A stretch of DNA of 64,000 bases. Origin: Paludibacteraceae bacterium (GTDB lineage Bacteria; Bacteroidota; Bacteroidia; Bacteroidales; Paludibacteraceae). Each line of letters opens with the position of its first letter. The stretch's first letter is position 1. Shown in pieces: positions 42,205-50,953 of this stretch. Location of the stretch: the NCBI GenBank assembly GCA_017556705.1, contig JAFYMG010000006.1:1-64000 (forward strand). The letters run 5' to 3'. The notes beneath the pieces are model-generated. The model did not search any database, was not told where the DNA came from, and saw only the letters and a list, made by a program, of their open reading frames with translations. Position numbers and translations under genes: made by a program.

Positions 42205-43743
42205 TTATTCAATATTTACTATACCATCTATACATTGCACATACGTAGCAGGGCAAGGATCTTGAAGGATATAATCAACTCCATTCCAAGATTCTCCCTT
42301 TGAAACATTCTTCCATTCTTCACATGTGCCGTCATACTTGATATCTGTTAAATTGTCACACGATGTGAACGCACCAGCACCAACGTACTTTATATTTCGT
42401 GGAATAGTAATTGACTCAAGATATCTGCAATATTCAAATGCTCGATCACCAATGTATTCAATGTTATCTGGAATGAAAATTTTCTTGAAATCGCACGCGC
42501 TAAAAACATTCATGGGAAGTGTATTGATTGTCTTTGGAATGTTGATAGAAGATAAAGATGTTCCAGAGAATGCATCTTTGCCGATATACCATAGATCGCT
42601 AGGCAACCTAACCGAACGAAGTTTACGTACACCTGAAAACGCATATTCCCCAATTATGTGCAGACCATCTGGAAGATAAATAGATGTAAGATACCCAAGG
42701 TCGTTATCAAAAGCATAGTCTGCTATTATTTTAGTACCTTGTTTTACCGTTATCGTATATTTTTCAAAAGAATATTTGGCATCTACTAAACAATGATCCA
42801 CATATAGCACATTTCCAGACCAATTAGATGGGGCATTGTATATCCCAGAATTATAAAAAACATCCTTGCCAACGAACCATATACCTTCAGGAAGATCAAT
42901 GGACTTCAAAGATTTGCAACTTGCAAATGCACAATCTCCTATTCTGCGGAGGTTATCTGGCAATTCAATACATCGTAAAGAGCTACATTGGCGAAAAGCA
43001 TCTTCTTTAATCTCTTCTACAAGAGCTGGAATAGATATTTTTTCCAAAGATCCGCAGTTTTCGAAAGTGCATTTTTGTATTGTTTTCAAACTATCAGGCA
43101 AAAATACTTCACTAAGAGCAGTGCATCCTGCGAATGCAGATGATCCAATGTGACTTGTTGAGTGAGGAATTTTTATCTCTGATATGTATTGACATCCTTT
43201 GAAGGCATCTTTGCCGATAGTTATGATACCATCTGGCAAAATAACTTCATCTAGATTCAAACAATCTGAAAATGCTGCATCAGCGATTATTCGTGTGCCT
43301 TCTTTGATGGTATACGATCCAGAGAGAGTGTGATCAACGGCTATAAGATTGTTATTGACATACAATACTCCATTTTCCCAATTCTTTGGATTGTTATAGA
43401 TAGGTGTTGAAGAAAAAGCATTCGAAGAAATTTCTATTACCGTTTCTGGAATACTAACGCGTCTTGTTTTTTTACCCAAATATTTAATGCCAGTAACGGG
43501 TATCTTTTGACCTTCATACTTGATATATGAAGGAATCTTTACATACCCCAAGAATGTTATCTTACAATTCTGAACAGATGCCCTATAAGAGTCATTATCT
43601 CCATCAACCCAATATTTCAATCCTAATGTCTCTAGCCCATATTCTCCTAATCTGGCGTTACGCGTTTCGCATCCTGACAATAATAGCATACAGATAGCAA
43701 CGATTACAACACTTGACAATCGTGCCGAAAATTTATTTCTCAT
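42205..43743 (-). CDS. BspA-like leucine-rich repeat lipoprotein
   Basis: 512 residues. The signal peptide ends in a lipobox (LLLSGCETRN). From about residue 90 there are some sixteen LRR_5 repeats of the form F-x-x-C-x-x-L-x-x-I-x-(I/L)-P, interrupted by SNWSGNVLYVDHCLV and KNWENGVLYVNNNLI segments common in this family. BspA-like proteins are surface lipoproteins that bind host or microbial partners. Follows a second such gene by 46 bases, and the two share the promoter at 45241. Confidence 0.93.
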   Translation of the reverse strand: MRNKFSARLSSVVIVAICMLLLSGCETRNARLGEYGLETLGLKYWVDGDNDSYRASVQNCKITFLGYVKIPSYIKYEGQKIPVTGIKYLGKKTRRVSIPETVIEISSNAFSSTPIYNNPKNWENGVLYVNNNLIAVDHTLSGSYTIKEGTRIIADAAFSDCLNLDEVILPDGIITIGKDAFKGCQYISEIKIPHSTSHIGSSAFAGCTALSEVFLPDSLKTIQKCTFENCGSLEKISIPALVEEIKEDAFRQCSSLRCIELPDNLRRIGDCAFASCKSLKSIDLPEGIWFVGKDVFYNSGIYNAPSNWSGNVLYVDHCLVDAKYSFEKYTITVKQGTKIIADYAFDNDLGYLTSIYLPDGLHIIGEYAFSGVRKLRSVRLPSDLWYIGKDAFSGTSLSSINIPKTINTLPMNVFSACDFKKIFIPDNIEYIGDRAFEYCRYLESITIPRNIKYVGAGAFTSCDNLTDIKYDGTCEEWKNVSKGESWNGVDYILQDPCPATYVQCIDGIVNIE

Positions 43744-43789
43744 CTTGTTTAATAATTTTATGTTTGTTTTTTATTTTGTTAACTGCATA

Positions 43790-44869
43790 TCATTCCTCAA
43801 TTGGCAATATCTTACCAAATTGACGCCATGAATACGTGTCTTTGTATTTAGGAATAGCTTGTGCTGGTACGTATAATTTGATACGTGATTTAGACACATT
43901 GTGACACATCCATAACTTGTCTTCAGGAGGGGTCATCGCGTGACATACTATGGTCTTTAGAGATTTGCTATCTGAAAAGGCATAAGCATCTATGACTTTT
44001 AGACTACGAGGTAATACTATTTTTTCTAAAGATTTGCAATCTGAAAAGGCATATTCAGATATCCATTTAACCTTGTTAGGAATCTCAATGGACTTTAGAG
44101 ATATGCATCCATGAAAACAGCTAACAGGCACATGTGTAATAGATGGTGATAGTACGATGGATTCTAATGATGTACAATCATAAAATGCCCTATCACGAAT
44201 AAGATTCACACTCTTTGGAATAATTACTGACGTTAATGAATGACAATCTCGAAATGCTTCTTCCTCAATCTCTAGCAAGCCTTCGTGCATGACCACCTCC
44301 TGCAATAACCTACAATTCTCGAATGCCTCTGTGTTGATATGACTGACTGATGCTGGAATAACAACTTTTTCGAAATTACAATTCGCGAATGCTTGACTAG
44401 CGATGACTCTTGTGTCTTCTGCTACCTCATACGTTCCTTCTGCGCTTTTATGAACAGCTATCAAGTTCTTACTTATATATAAGGCGTTATTCTTCCAATT
44501 CTTCTCATTATTATAGATACCAGAACCATAAAAAGCATTGCAACCTATATCTTTCACACTCTTAGGGATGAATATTCGTTTGAGATTTGCTTCATTCTTA
44601 AAAGCATTATCTGCAATTTTTGTTACCGTATATTTTTTTCCATCATAATACACATGAGAAGGTATTCTTATGATAGGTAGAAAACTACATTCACCGACTA
44701 CAACCATCCCATCCGAGGTATAAGTATCCTCCTCGAATATCAATTGATTAGATCTTAATCTCCAGAACCGATAATCTCTTCTCAAATACATAGAACAAGA
44801 AGAAAAAATAGATAGGAAACAAGCGAACAGCAGCACTTTGCAGAGCATGGATAATAATTTCTTTTTCAT
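43790..44869 (-). CDS. BspA-like leucine-rich repeat lipoprotein
   Basis: 359 residues from the ATG at 44869, chosen because it opens a signal peptide with lipobox (FLSIFSSCSM). A longer frame upstream reads into a transposase remnant and should be ignored. About ten LRR_5 repeats follow (AFYDCTSLESIVLSPSI, FHGCISLKSIEIPNKV and so on) with a KNWKNNALYISKNLI spacer as in the neighbour. Probably a tandem duplicate of the downstream gene. Confidence 0.92.
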   Translation of the reverse strand: MKKKLLSMLCKVLLFACFLSIFSSCSMYLRRDYRFWRLRSNQLIFEEDTYTSDGMVVVGECSFLPIIRIPSHVYYDGKKYTVTKIADNAFKNEANLKRIFIPKSVKDIGCNAFYGSGIYNNEKNWKNNALYISKNLIAVHKSAEGTYEVAEDTRVIASQAFANCNFEKVVIPASVSHINTEAFENCRLLQEVVMHEGLLEIEEEAFRDCHSLTSVIIPKSVNLIRDRAFYDCTSLESIVLSPSITHVPVSCFHGCISLKSIEIPNKVKWISEYAFSDCKSLEKIVLPRSLKVIDAYAFSDSKSLKTIVCHAMTPPEDKLWMCHNVSKSRIKLYVPAQAIPKYKDTYSWRQFGKILPIEE

Positions 44870-44891
44870 GACAGTTAATCCATTGGCAGAA

Positions 44892-45107
44892 TTAAACCAG
44901 CGCATATTTGATTTTTCCAATGGGTTTGTTGTTAATAAAGTTAATATATTGTAGGATAGTTAGTGCGCTGACTTTGCCGATAATACGAGCAAACAATCCT
45001 ACTTGTTGTTTAGCATAATTGTGACATAACATAAGTTGGTCAACCATCTGTGAGAAAAGCGTTTCTACACGTTTCCTTGCCTTAGCAAAGGGAGGAAAAG
45101 TGGGTTT
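44892..45107 (-). pseudogene. IS transposase C-terminal remnant (IS982-like)
   Basis: 71 codons in frame to a stop: PPFAKARKRVETLFSQMVDQ, then YAKQQVGLFARIIGKVSALT, ILQYINFINNKPIGKIKYAL. This is the C-terminal part of an IS982-type transposase as I recall it; the N-terminal two thirds and the ends are gone. It sits in the leader of the BspA-like genes. Confidence 0.75.
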
Positions 45108-45240
45108 CTAAAGTTACTAAAAATCAACGATATGTGCAACTTTTTTATTGCTTATTTTACATCAAAGAACACTTTTTTTAATTCCGCCAACGAGTTTTTA
45201 CGTGAATATTCATGATATAATAAATTACATTGAAACGCAG

Positions 45241-45248
45241 CAAAGGTA
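45241..45248 (-). promoter_or_regulatory. Promoter TAccTTTG upstream of the IS remnant and BspA-like genes
   Basis: Minus-strand TACCTTTGC. If used for the lipoproteins, the leader is about 370 bases and includes the IS remnant. Confidence 0.5.
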
Positions 45249-45738
45249 GTAAAATTTTAGCATGTGTGCAAATATTTGTATAAAATAATTCACTTAAATC
45301 ATTACATCCTGATTGGAGAATGCGATTTTTTTGCAAAAAAATCTAGTTATAAAACTTATTACTATTTTTGTGACAATGTAACAGATCTTTTTCTTCTATA
45401 CATATTAGCTCGCGCGCGTGGAAGGATGTACATCAACAAAGTACTGTCACATCTGTCGCAAAAACCACGTCCTGCTATATGATATAAAAGCAATGTCTGT
45501 TTCTCTTATTGTCTCTTCCTGTGGTAAGAAGCCACTCTGCCATAACTAATGGTTTCTTCTATAAATTGATTTGTTGTGACCTCATATTCCCTTGGTAATT
45601 GGCTGTCTGTTTCGTTACCATACCGATACCACTCCGTTACCATTCTTGACGTCATGTTACGGCTAAGTATTTTATATATATATATCTTGCGTGTATGTGA
45701 TTTTTTTTGTTTTTCTTGCGTATATGCGATTTTTTTTG
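45249..45738. other. Gene-free AT-rich stretch
   Basis: No gene is supported. Near the right end the segment TTGCGTGTATGTGAT plus eight T is repeated as TTGCGTATATGCGAT plus eight T directly before the next promoter, a tandem copy of the promoter's upstream part. Confidence 0.5.
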
Positions 45739-45746
45739 TACCTTTG
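45739..45746 (+). promoter_or_regulatory. Promoter TAccTTTG of the peptidase operon
   Basis: TTGCGTATATGCGA, eight T, GTACCTTTGC; 30 bases before the start codon. Confidence 0.75.
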
Positions 45747-45775
45747 CGCGGTTTTATATAAAATATAATGTAACA

Positions 45776-47935
45776 ATGAAAAATAGACTGTTTTTAGCAA
45801 TTATAATATTGGCGGCGAGCGTGGTGCTCCATGCTGCGCCAACGAACGAGATGATGCATATCCTGACTGGCGGATATGACGCAAAGGTGATGACGCAAGC
45901 CGAGATGGATAGTGTGCTGGGCAATGGGCAATTGGCTATTGGTAATGGGCGATATAAGTTGGAATATAAGAATAAGCATCAACTGTTTCGTCATTCGTTT
46001 TTGGCAGACTACTACCTAGTGGATACGCAAAAGGGCGATACGATTGCGCTGTGCGATGAGCCCGTGCGTGATGCGGTGATGTCGGCGAATGGTAAGTATG
46101 TGGTATATGCCAAAGCAGATAACAACCTATATATCTATAAGATTGACTTCAAGACCGAGGTAGCAGTGACTGACTCGCATGATGAAGGTGATCTGATGGA
46201 TGTAGAGGAGCGACCTAATACGCAGATCTTCAATGGCGTGACGGATTGGCTATACGAGGAGGAATTTGGTACGACGGCGCTCCTTGCCTTCTCGCCAGAT
46301 AGTAAATATCTAGCCTTTGTGCGTTTGGATGAGAAAGAGGTGCCCACGTTTGAATGGCAGACGTTTTTGCCGCTCGGCAAAAATGGTTTAGAGGACGCTC
46401 GCGCTGCGAGCTACGGTTTAGGGTTTAGGGATAACGGATTGTATCCAGAGGTGCATAGTTTGCGTTATCCAAAGGCAGGTGAGAAGAATGCGGTAGCAAG
46501 TTTGTGCGTATATGACCTATATTATAAGACCACTAAAACGGTTGATTTGCCTATCAAAGAGGAGGATTATATCCCTCGTGTGCTATGGCGTGGCGATGCA
46601 GCGACAGGCGGTGAGGTGGTGGTGCTGACACTCAATCGTGATCAAACGAAGATGGTGGTATATACCATTAATCCTAAGTCCACCGTAGCGCACCCATTCT
46701 ATGAGGAGCAGAGCAGGAAACACTATGTGGACTACCAATTGTTCGATGAATGGCAATGGTTGAGCGATGGCCGAGTGGTAGTAGTAAGCGAGAAAGAGGG
46801 GTATAACCAAGCGTATATGTATTCATCGCAAGGTATCGAGCAGAAGAAGTTGACCAAGGAGGAGCGCGATGTGATGAAGGTATATGGATATGATGAGAAG
46901 TTACAAACACTCTACTATCAGGCTGCCCCTACGCCTATGACGCGCCATGCGTATGCACTGAATACAAAGAAGAATACCACGACCTGTCTAACCAAAGGTG
47001 AGGGAACGCATGCGTTGACCTTCTCGAAGGATTGGAAGCGATATATCGACTGCTATCAGAGTGTGAGTGTGCCTAATATGTACACGTTGTATGAGATTAG
47101 AGGTGAGAGGGTAGAGGCGAAAGGCACGGTATTGGACAACGATTCGGTGTTGAAAGCATGGAAAGAGAGTGGATTGCCCAGTAAGGAGTTTTTTGAGCTG
47201 GAGACGGAGCGTGGCGATGTGCTAAACGCATGGATGATCAAGCCAGTGGGCTTTGATGCAGCGAAGAAGTATCCTGTAGTGATGATGCAATATAGTGGTC
47301 CAGCTAGTCAGCGTGTGACCGACACATGGCGCAAGCGCTTTGGACATTACTTGGCATCGCAGGGCTATTTGGTGGTATGTGTGGATGGACGCGGTACGAA
47401 TGCGCGCGGCAGAGCGTGGCGCAATGCTACCTATATGCAGTTGGGCGTGAAGGAGGCTGAGGATCAGATCAGTGCAGCAAAATACTTGAAGACATTGCCA
47501 TATGTGGATGGCGATCGCATGGCTATCTGCGGATGGAGTTATGGTGGGTATGAGACGCTGATGTGTTTGAGCAAACAGGCTGAGTTGGTGTGGAAATGTG
47601 GTATTGCTATCGCGCCCGTGACGAGTTGGCGATTGTATGACTCGGCATACACCGAGCGCTATATGCGTCGTCCGCAAGTGAATGAGTTTGGCTACGAGAA
47701 AGCTGATGTGATGCAGCTGGCGAATGACCTTAAGGGTAATCTGCTATTGGTGCATGGTTTGGCGGATGATAATGTGCATGCCCAACAGTCGTGGCTATAT
47801 GTAGATGCTCTTGTGCAAGCAGGCAAGCAATTTGAGATGCAAATGTATGTGGACGATAATCATTTCCTGAGAAATGGAAATAATTATGAGCATTTGCATA
47901 AGCGTATTATGCTATTTTTAGAGAAAAATTTATAA
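45776..47935 (+). CDS. Dipeptidyl peptidase IV-type S9 peptidase
   Basis: 719 residues from the ATG at 45776, which opens a signal peptide (MKNRLFLAIIILAASVVLHA) just after the promoter. Beta-propeller N-terminal half (SANGKYVVYAKADNNLYIY), alpha/beta hydrolase C-terminal half with the serine in GWSYGGYE, aspartate in GLADDNVH and histidine in VDDNHFLR. Cleaves X-Pro or X-Ala dipeptides in the periplasm, feeding amino-acid catabolism. Residues 204-218 (LEDARAASYGLGFR) come from a palindromic repeat and EIRGERVEAKG (near 445) from A/G-rich repeats. First gene of a plus-strand run with sugar genes. Confidence 0.93.
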   Translation: MKNRLFLAIIILAASVVLHAAPTNEMMHILTGGYDAKVMTQAEMDSVLGNGQLAIGNGRYKLEYKNKHQLFRHSFLADYYLVDTQKGDTIALCDEPVRDAVMSANGKYVVYAKADNNLYIYKIDFKTEVAVTDSHDEGDLMDVEERPNTQIFNGVTDWLYEEEFGTTALLAFSPDSKYLAFVRLDEKEVPTFEWQTFLPLGKNGLEDARAASYGLGFRDNGLYPEVHSLRYPKAGEKNAVASLCVYDLYYKTTKTVDLPIKEEDYIPRVLWRGDAATGGEVVVLTLNRDQTKMVVYTINPKSTVAHPFYEEQSRKHYVDYQLFDEWQWLSDGRVVVVSEKEGYNQAYMYSSQGIEQKKLTKEERDVMKVYGYDEKLQTLYYQAAPTPMTRHAYALNTKKNTTTCLTKGEGTHALTFSKDWKRYIDCYQSVSVPNMYTLYEIRGERVEAKGTVLDNDSVLKAWKESGLPSKEFFELETERGDVLNAWMIKPVGFDAAKKYPVVMMQYSGPASQRVTDTWRKRFGHYLASQGYLVVCVDGRGTNARGRAWRNATYMQLGVKEAEDQISAAKYLKTLPYVDGDRMAICGWSYGGYETLMCLSKQAELVWKCGIAIAPVTSWRLYDSAYTERYMRRPQVNEFGYEKADVMQLANDLKGNLLLVHGLADDNVHAQQSWLYVDALVQAGKQFEMQMYVDDNHFLRNGNNYEHLHKRIMLFLEKNL
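46386..46430 (+). repeat. Class A palindromic element inside the peptidase gene
   Basis: GTTTAGAGGAC, hairpin GCTCGC-GCT-GCGAGC, TACG, GTTTAGGGTTTAGGG, read as LEDARAASYGLGFR. Confidence 0.88.
47093..47130 (+). repeat. A/G-rich word repeat (class B) inside the peptidase gene
   Basis: GAGATTAGAGGTGAGAGGGTAGAGGCGAAAGG, encoding EIRGERVEAKG. Confidence 0.65.
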
Positions 47936-47955
47936 ACAATTAAAATCTAATTATT

Positions 47956-49209
47956 ATGACAAACAAAAAAACAAACATCTTACCCATTGTGGTAATGTTT
48001 TTATTGTTCTTTATGATTGCATTCGTAACGAACTTTGCTGGTTCAATGGGTGTGATTGTGAAGAATCAATTTGGAGCAAGCAGTGCTATGGCACAGTTAG
48101 GAACCTTGGCTAACTTCATCGCTTATGCAGTGATGGGTGTGCCTGCTGGTTTGATCTTAAAACGCAAGGGGTATAAGTTTACCTCTTTGTTGGCTGTATC
48201 GGTCGGTTTTGTCGGTGTAGGTATACAATGGTTGAGCGGCTATGTTGAGAGTTTTGGAGTATATGTATTAGGTGCTTTCATCGCAGGTTTCTCGATGTGT
48301 CTGCTCAATATCGTGGTGAACCCTATGCTCAATACCCTTGGTGGTGGTGGCAAACGCGGTAATCAGTTGATTCAATTTGGTGGTTCTTGTAACTCCATAG
48401 GTGGAACCTTAGCGCCAATTATTTTGGGTTACCTAATAGGTGGTTCTGCTGCTACGGCACAAGTGGGCGATGCTGCTCCTGCTATGTTGGCTGCTATGCT
48501 CATCTTCTTGTTGGCATTCGTGATTATCTCGCTGACTAAGATTCCTGAGCCACATATCGAAACAGCTGAGCAACGTGCTGCGGCTAAGGCAAATAAAGAC
48601 CAATATAGCCCACTCAGCTTCCGTCACTTTGTGTTGGGTGCTATCGCTATCTTCTTCTACGTGGGTGTAGAGGTAGGTATTCCTAATACAGCTAACCTGT
48701 ATATGTCCAACAACCCTGCTGTAGGTCCTGCTATCGCGGGTACTGTAGTGGGCTTGTACTGGTTGATGATGATGTTCGGTCGTCTGATAGGTGGTGCCGT
48801 AGGTGGCAAGGTGAGCAGCAAGGCAATGTTGGTGGCTGTATCGTCATTGGCTATCGTGATGCTATTGTGCGTGATGTTCTTCCCTGAGACTTGGGTAGTG
48901 ACATTCAAGGGCATCGAGTTGCCAGTGAGCATGATTCTCATGTTCCTATGCGGTCTCATGACCAGCGTGATGTGGGGTGCTATCTTTAACCTCGCTGCTG
49001 AGGGATTAGGCAAATATACACCAGCGGCTAGCGGTATCTTCATGGCATTGGTTTGCGGCGGTGGTATCTTGCCTTTCTTCCAAAACCTCTTGGCTGACCA
49101 CACTAACTATTTGATTTCTTATATCGTGCCAATTGCTGGATTGTTGTACATTCTCTTCTATGCCCTTGTGGGTAGCAAGAATGTGAACAAGGATATTCCT
49201 ACGGAATAA
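47956..49209 (+). CDS. Sugar:proton MFS transporter (FucP/GluP-like)
   Basis: 417 residues, twelve membrane helices. The sequence (FAGSMGVIVKNQFGAS, GGGGKRGNQLIQFGGSCNSI, LGKYTPAASGIFMALVCGGG) is that of the FHS family, which includes L-fucose and glucose/galactose permeases. It starts 20 bases after the peptidase and precedes a ROK sugar kinase by 56 bases, so uptake and phosphorylation of a hexose are linked. Confidence 0.9.
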   Translation: MTNKKTNILPIVVMFLLFFMIAFVTNFAGSMGVIVKNQFGASSAMAQLGTLANFIAYAVMGVPAGLILKRKGYKFTSLLAVSVGFVGVGIQWLSGYVESFGVYVLGAFIAGFSMCLLNIVVNPMLNTLGGGGKRGNQLIQFGGSCNSIGGTLAPIILGYLIGGSAATAQVGDAAPAMLAAMLIFLLAFVIISLTKIPEPHIETAEQRAAAKANKDQYSPLSFRHFVLGAIAIFFYVGVEVGIPNTANLYMSNNPAVGPAIAGTVVGLYWLMMMFGRLIGGAVGGKVSSKAMLVAVSSLAIVMLLCVMFFPETWVVTFKGIELPVSMILMFLCGLMTSVMWGAIFNLAAEGLGKYTPAASGIFMALVCGGGILPFFQNLLADHTNYLISYIVPIAGLLYILFYALVGSKNVNKDIPTE

Positions 49210-49250
49210 GTGTTTAGTGGACGCTACGCTACTGTTTGGTGTTTAATGTT
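49207..49250 (+). repeat. Class A palindromic repeat between transporter and kinase
   Basis: GTGTTTAGTGGACGCTACGCTACTGTTTGGTGTTTA words directly after the transporter stop. Confidence 0.8.
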
Positions 49251-49265
49251 TAAAGAATTATAATT

Positions 49266-50225
49266 ATGCAAAAGAAACCTTATGTACTTGGCCTTGATAT
49301 GGGTGGAACCAACTCCGTATTGGGCGTAGTAGATGCACGTGGTCACGTATTGGCACGTACATCAATCAAAACTCAAGCATTCCCTGACATCAACGATTAT
49401 GTCAATGCGTTGTATGATGAAGCAATAAAGATCGTAGATTCAGTAGGTGGTATGGATCTTATTCGCGGTATTGGTGCAGGTGTGCCAAATGGCAATTATT
49501 ATACTGGCTATATTCAAGATGCAATGAACTTGCCATGGCAAACCGTTCCATTTGCACAACTCATGAGCGACCGCTTTGGTATTCCATGTAAGATTACCAA
49601 TGATGCAAACGCTGCTGCAATGGGTGAGATGACCTATGGCGCAGCTCGCGGTATGAAGAACTTTATTATGATCACTCTTGGTACAGGTGTAGGTTCTGGT
49701 ATCGTGATTGATGGTAAGGTGGTATATGGTCATGACGGTTTTGCTGGTGAGTTGGGTCATACATGCGCTGTTCGTGGCGAGGAAGGTCGTCCATGCAACT
49801 GCGGCAAGAAAGGTTGCCTAGAGGCGTATGCTTCGGCTACAGGTGTAGCACGCACCGCTAAAGAGATCATCTCTTCTACTACCAAAGATACCATATTGCG
49901 CAAGTTGGATATTGATGCAATCACCTCTAAGGATGTGTACGATGCTGCAGAGCAAGGCGATGAAGTGGCTAAAGAGATTTTCGACTTCACGGGTACTATT
50001 CTTGGACAACAATTGGCAGATTTTATTGCTTTCAGCGCACCAGAGGCTATCGTGTTGTTTGGTGGTTTGACCAAGTCTGGTCATTGGATTAAAGATCCTG
50101 TAGAGAAAGCAATGAACGAAAATGTGTTGCCATTGTGGCGCAACAAGGTAGCTGTTTTGTTCTCTGATCTAAAAGAGGCAGACGCTGCTGTATTGGGTGC
50201 TTCTGCATTGGCATGGGGTGATTAA
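49266..50225 (+). CDS. ROK family sugar kinase, probably glucokinase
   Basis: 319 residues. Phosphate loop GLDMGGTNSVLGVVD (residues 9-23), second loop MITLGTGVGSGIVIDG, and the ROK signature GELGHTCAVRGEEGRPCNCG with CGKKGCLEAYAS, giving the zinc-binding cysteines and histidine. The catalytic aspartate is in KITNDANAAAMGE. ROK kinases phosphorylate glucose, fructose, mannose or N-acetyl sugars; the paired FucP-like transporter favours glucose. Confidence 0.92.
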   Translation: MQKKPYVLGLDMGGTNSVLGVVDARGHVLARTSIKTQAFPDINDYVNALYDEAIKIVDSVGGMDLIRGIGAGVPNGNYYTGYIQDAMNLPWQTVPFAQLMSDRFGIPCKITNDANAAAMGEMTYGAARGMKNFIMITLGTGVGSGIVIDGKVVYGHDGFAGELGHTCAVRGEEGRPCNCGKKGCLEAYASATGVARTAKEIISSTTKDTILRKLDIDAITSKDVYDAAEQGDEVAKEIFDFTGTILGQQLADFIAFSAPEAIVLFGGLTKSGHWIKDPVEKAMNENVLPLWRNKVAVLFSDLKEADAAVLGASALAWGD

Positions 50226-50280
50226 GTCCTAGAGAACTAGCAAAGCTAGCAAAACTAGTAGGGTCAGCAGAATTAGAAAG
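50226..50280 (+). repeat. ACTAG-word repeat between kinase and deacetylase
   Basis: GAACTAGCAAAGCTAGCAAA and ACTAGTAGG follow each other; another member of the word-plus-small-hairpin repeats (CTAGC-AAA-GCTAG). Confidence 0.6.
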
Positions 50281-50907
50281 ATGAGGTTGCTGTACCAATT
50301 CCCCACATGGCTACAACGTCTTTATCGTGGCGTTGTATGGCGAATGGATGCATCATCGAAGGTGGTATATCTTACCTTCGATGATGGTCCAATACCAGAA
50401 TGTACGCCAGAAGTATTGGATATACTGGCAAGGTATGGTGTGAAAGCTAGTTTTTTTATGGTGGGAGAGAATGCCGAACGTTATCCCGAACTTGTGGCGC
50501 GTGTACGCGCGGAGGGACACACCATCGGTAACCATACTTATCATCATATGCGCGGACATCAGTCGTGCACCAAAACATATGTGGCAGATGCGCTATGCGG
50601 AGAGGGTGTATTGGCTACTAAATTGTTTCGCCCTCCGCATGGCAGAATGCGCTTCTCGCAAAAGAAGGCCATCTTGGCTGCGGGATATACCGTCTATCTG
50701 TGGGATGTGCTGACGCATGACTATAATCCACGTTATTCCGTGGAGAAAATATTGTCGATTGTACAGCGCTATACGCGTAATGGCAGTATCATTGTGATGC
50801 ATGATTCGATGAAGTCAAGAGATCGGATGTTGAAGGCATTACCGCTTGTCATCGAGGATTTGCAGAGTAGGGGATTTCGCTTGGAGGCGCTAAATGCGTC
50901 AGTTTAG
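50281..50907 (+). CDS. NodB-like polysaccharide deacetylase
   Basis: 208 residues. All NodB motifs: TFDDGPIPE, HTIGNHTYHHM (metal histidines), FRPPHGRMR, LWDVLTHDY and IVMHDSMK. No signal peptide is clear (MRLLYQFPTWLQRLYRG may be a membrane-associating helix). Removes acetyl or other acyl groups from surface polysaccharide or peptidoglycan. Inside the plus-strand run between the kinase and the Ig-like lipoprotein. Confidence 0.9.
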   Translation: MRLLYQFPTWLQRLYRGVVWRMDASSKVVYLTFDDGPIPECTPEVLDILARYGVKASFFMVGENAERYPELVARVRAEGHTIGNHTYHHMRGHQSCTKTYVADALCGEGVLATKLFRPPHGRMRFSQKKAILAAGYTVYLWDVLTHDYNPRYSVEKILSIVQRYTRNGSIIVMHDSMKSRDRMLKALPLVIEDLQSRGFRLEALNASV

Positions 50908-50953
50908 AGCACCTGCTATGTCGGTGAGAGGCAGGTGATAGATTTAGAAAATA

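Noticed and set aside
44870..44920. Extended N-terminus of the BspA-like lipoprotein
   Set aside because: These codons are an out-of-frame reading of the transposase remnant, and the lipoprotein signal begins at 44869.
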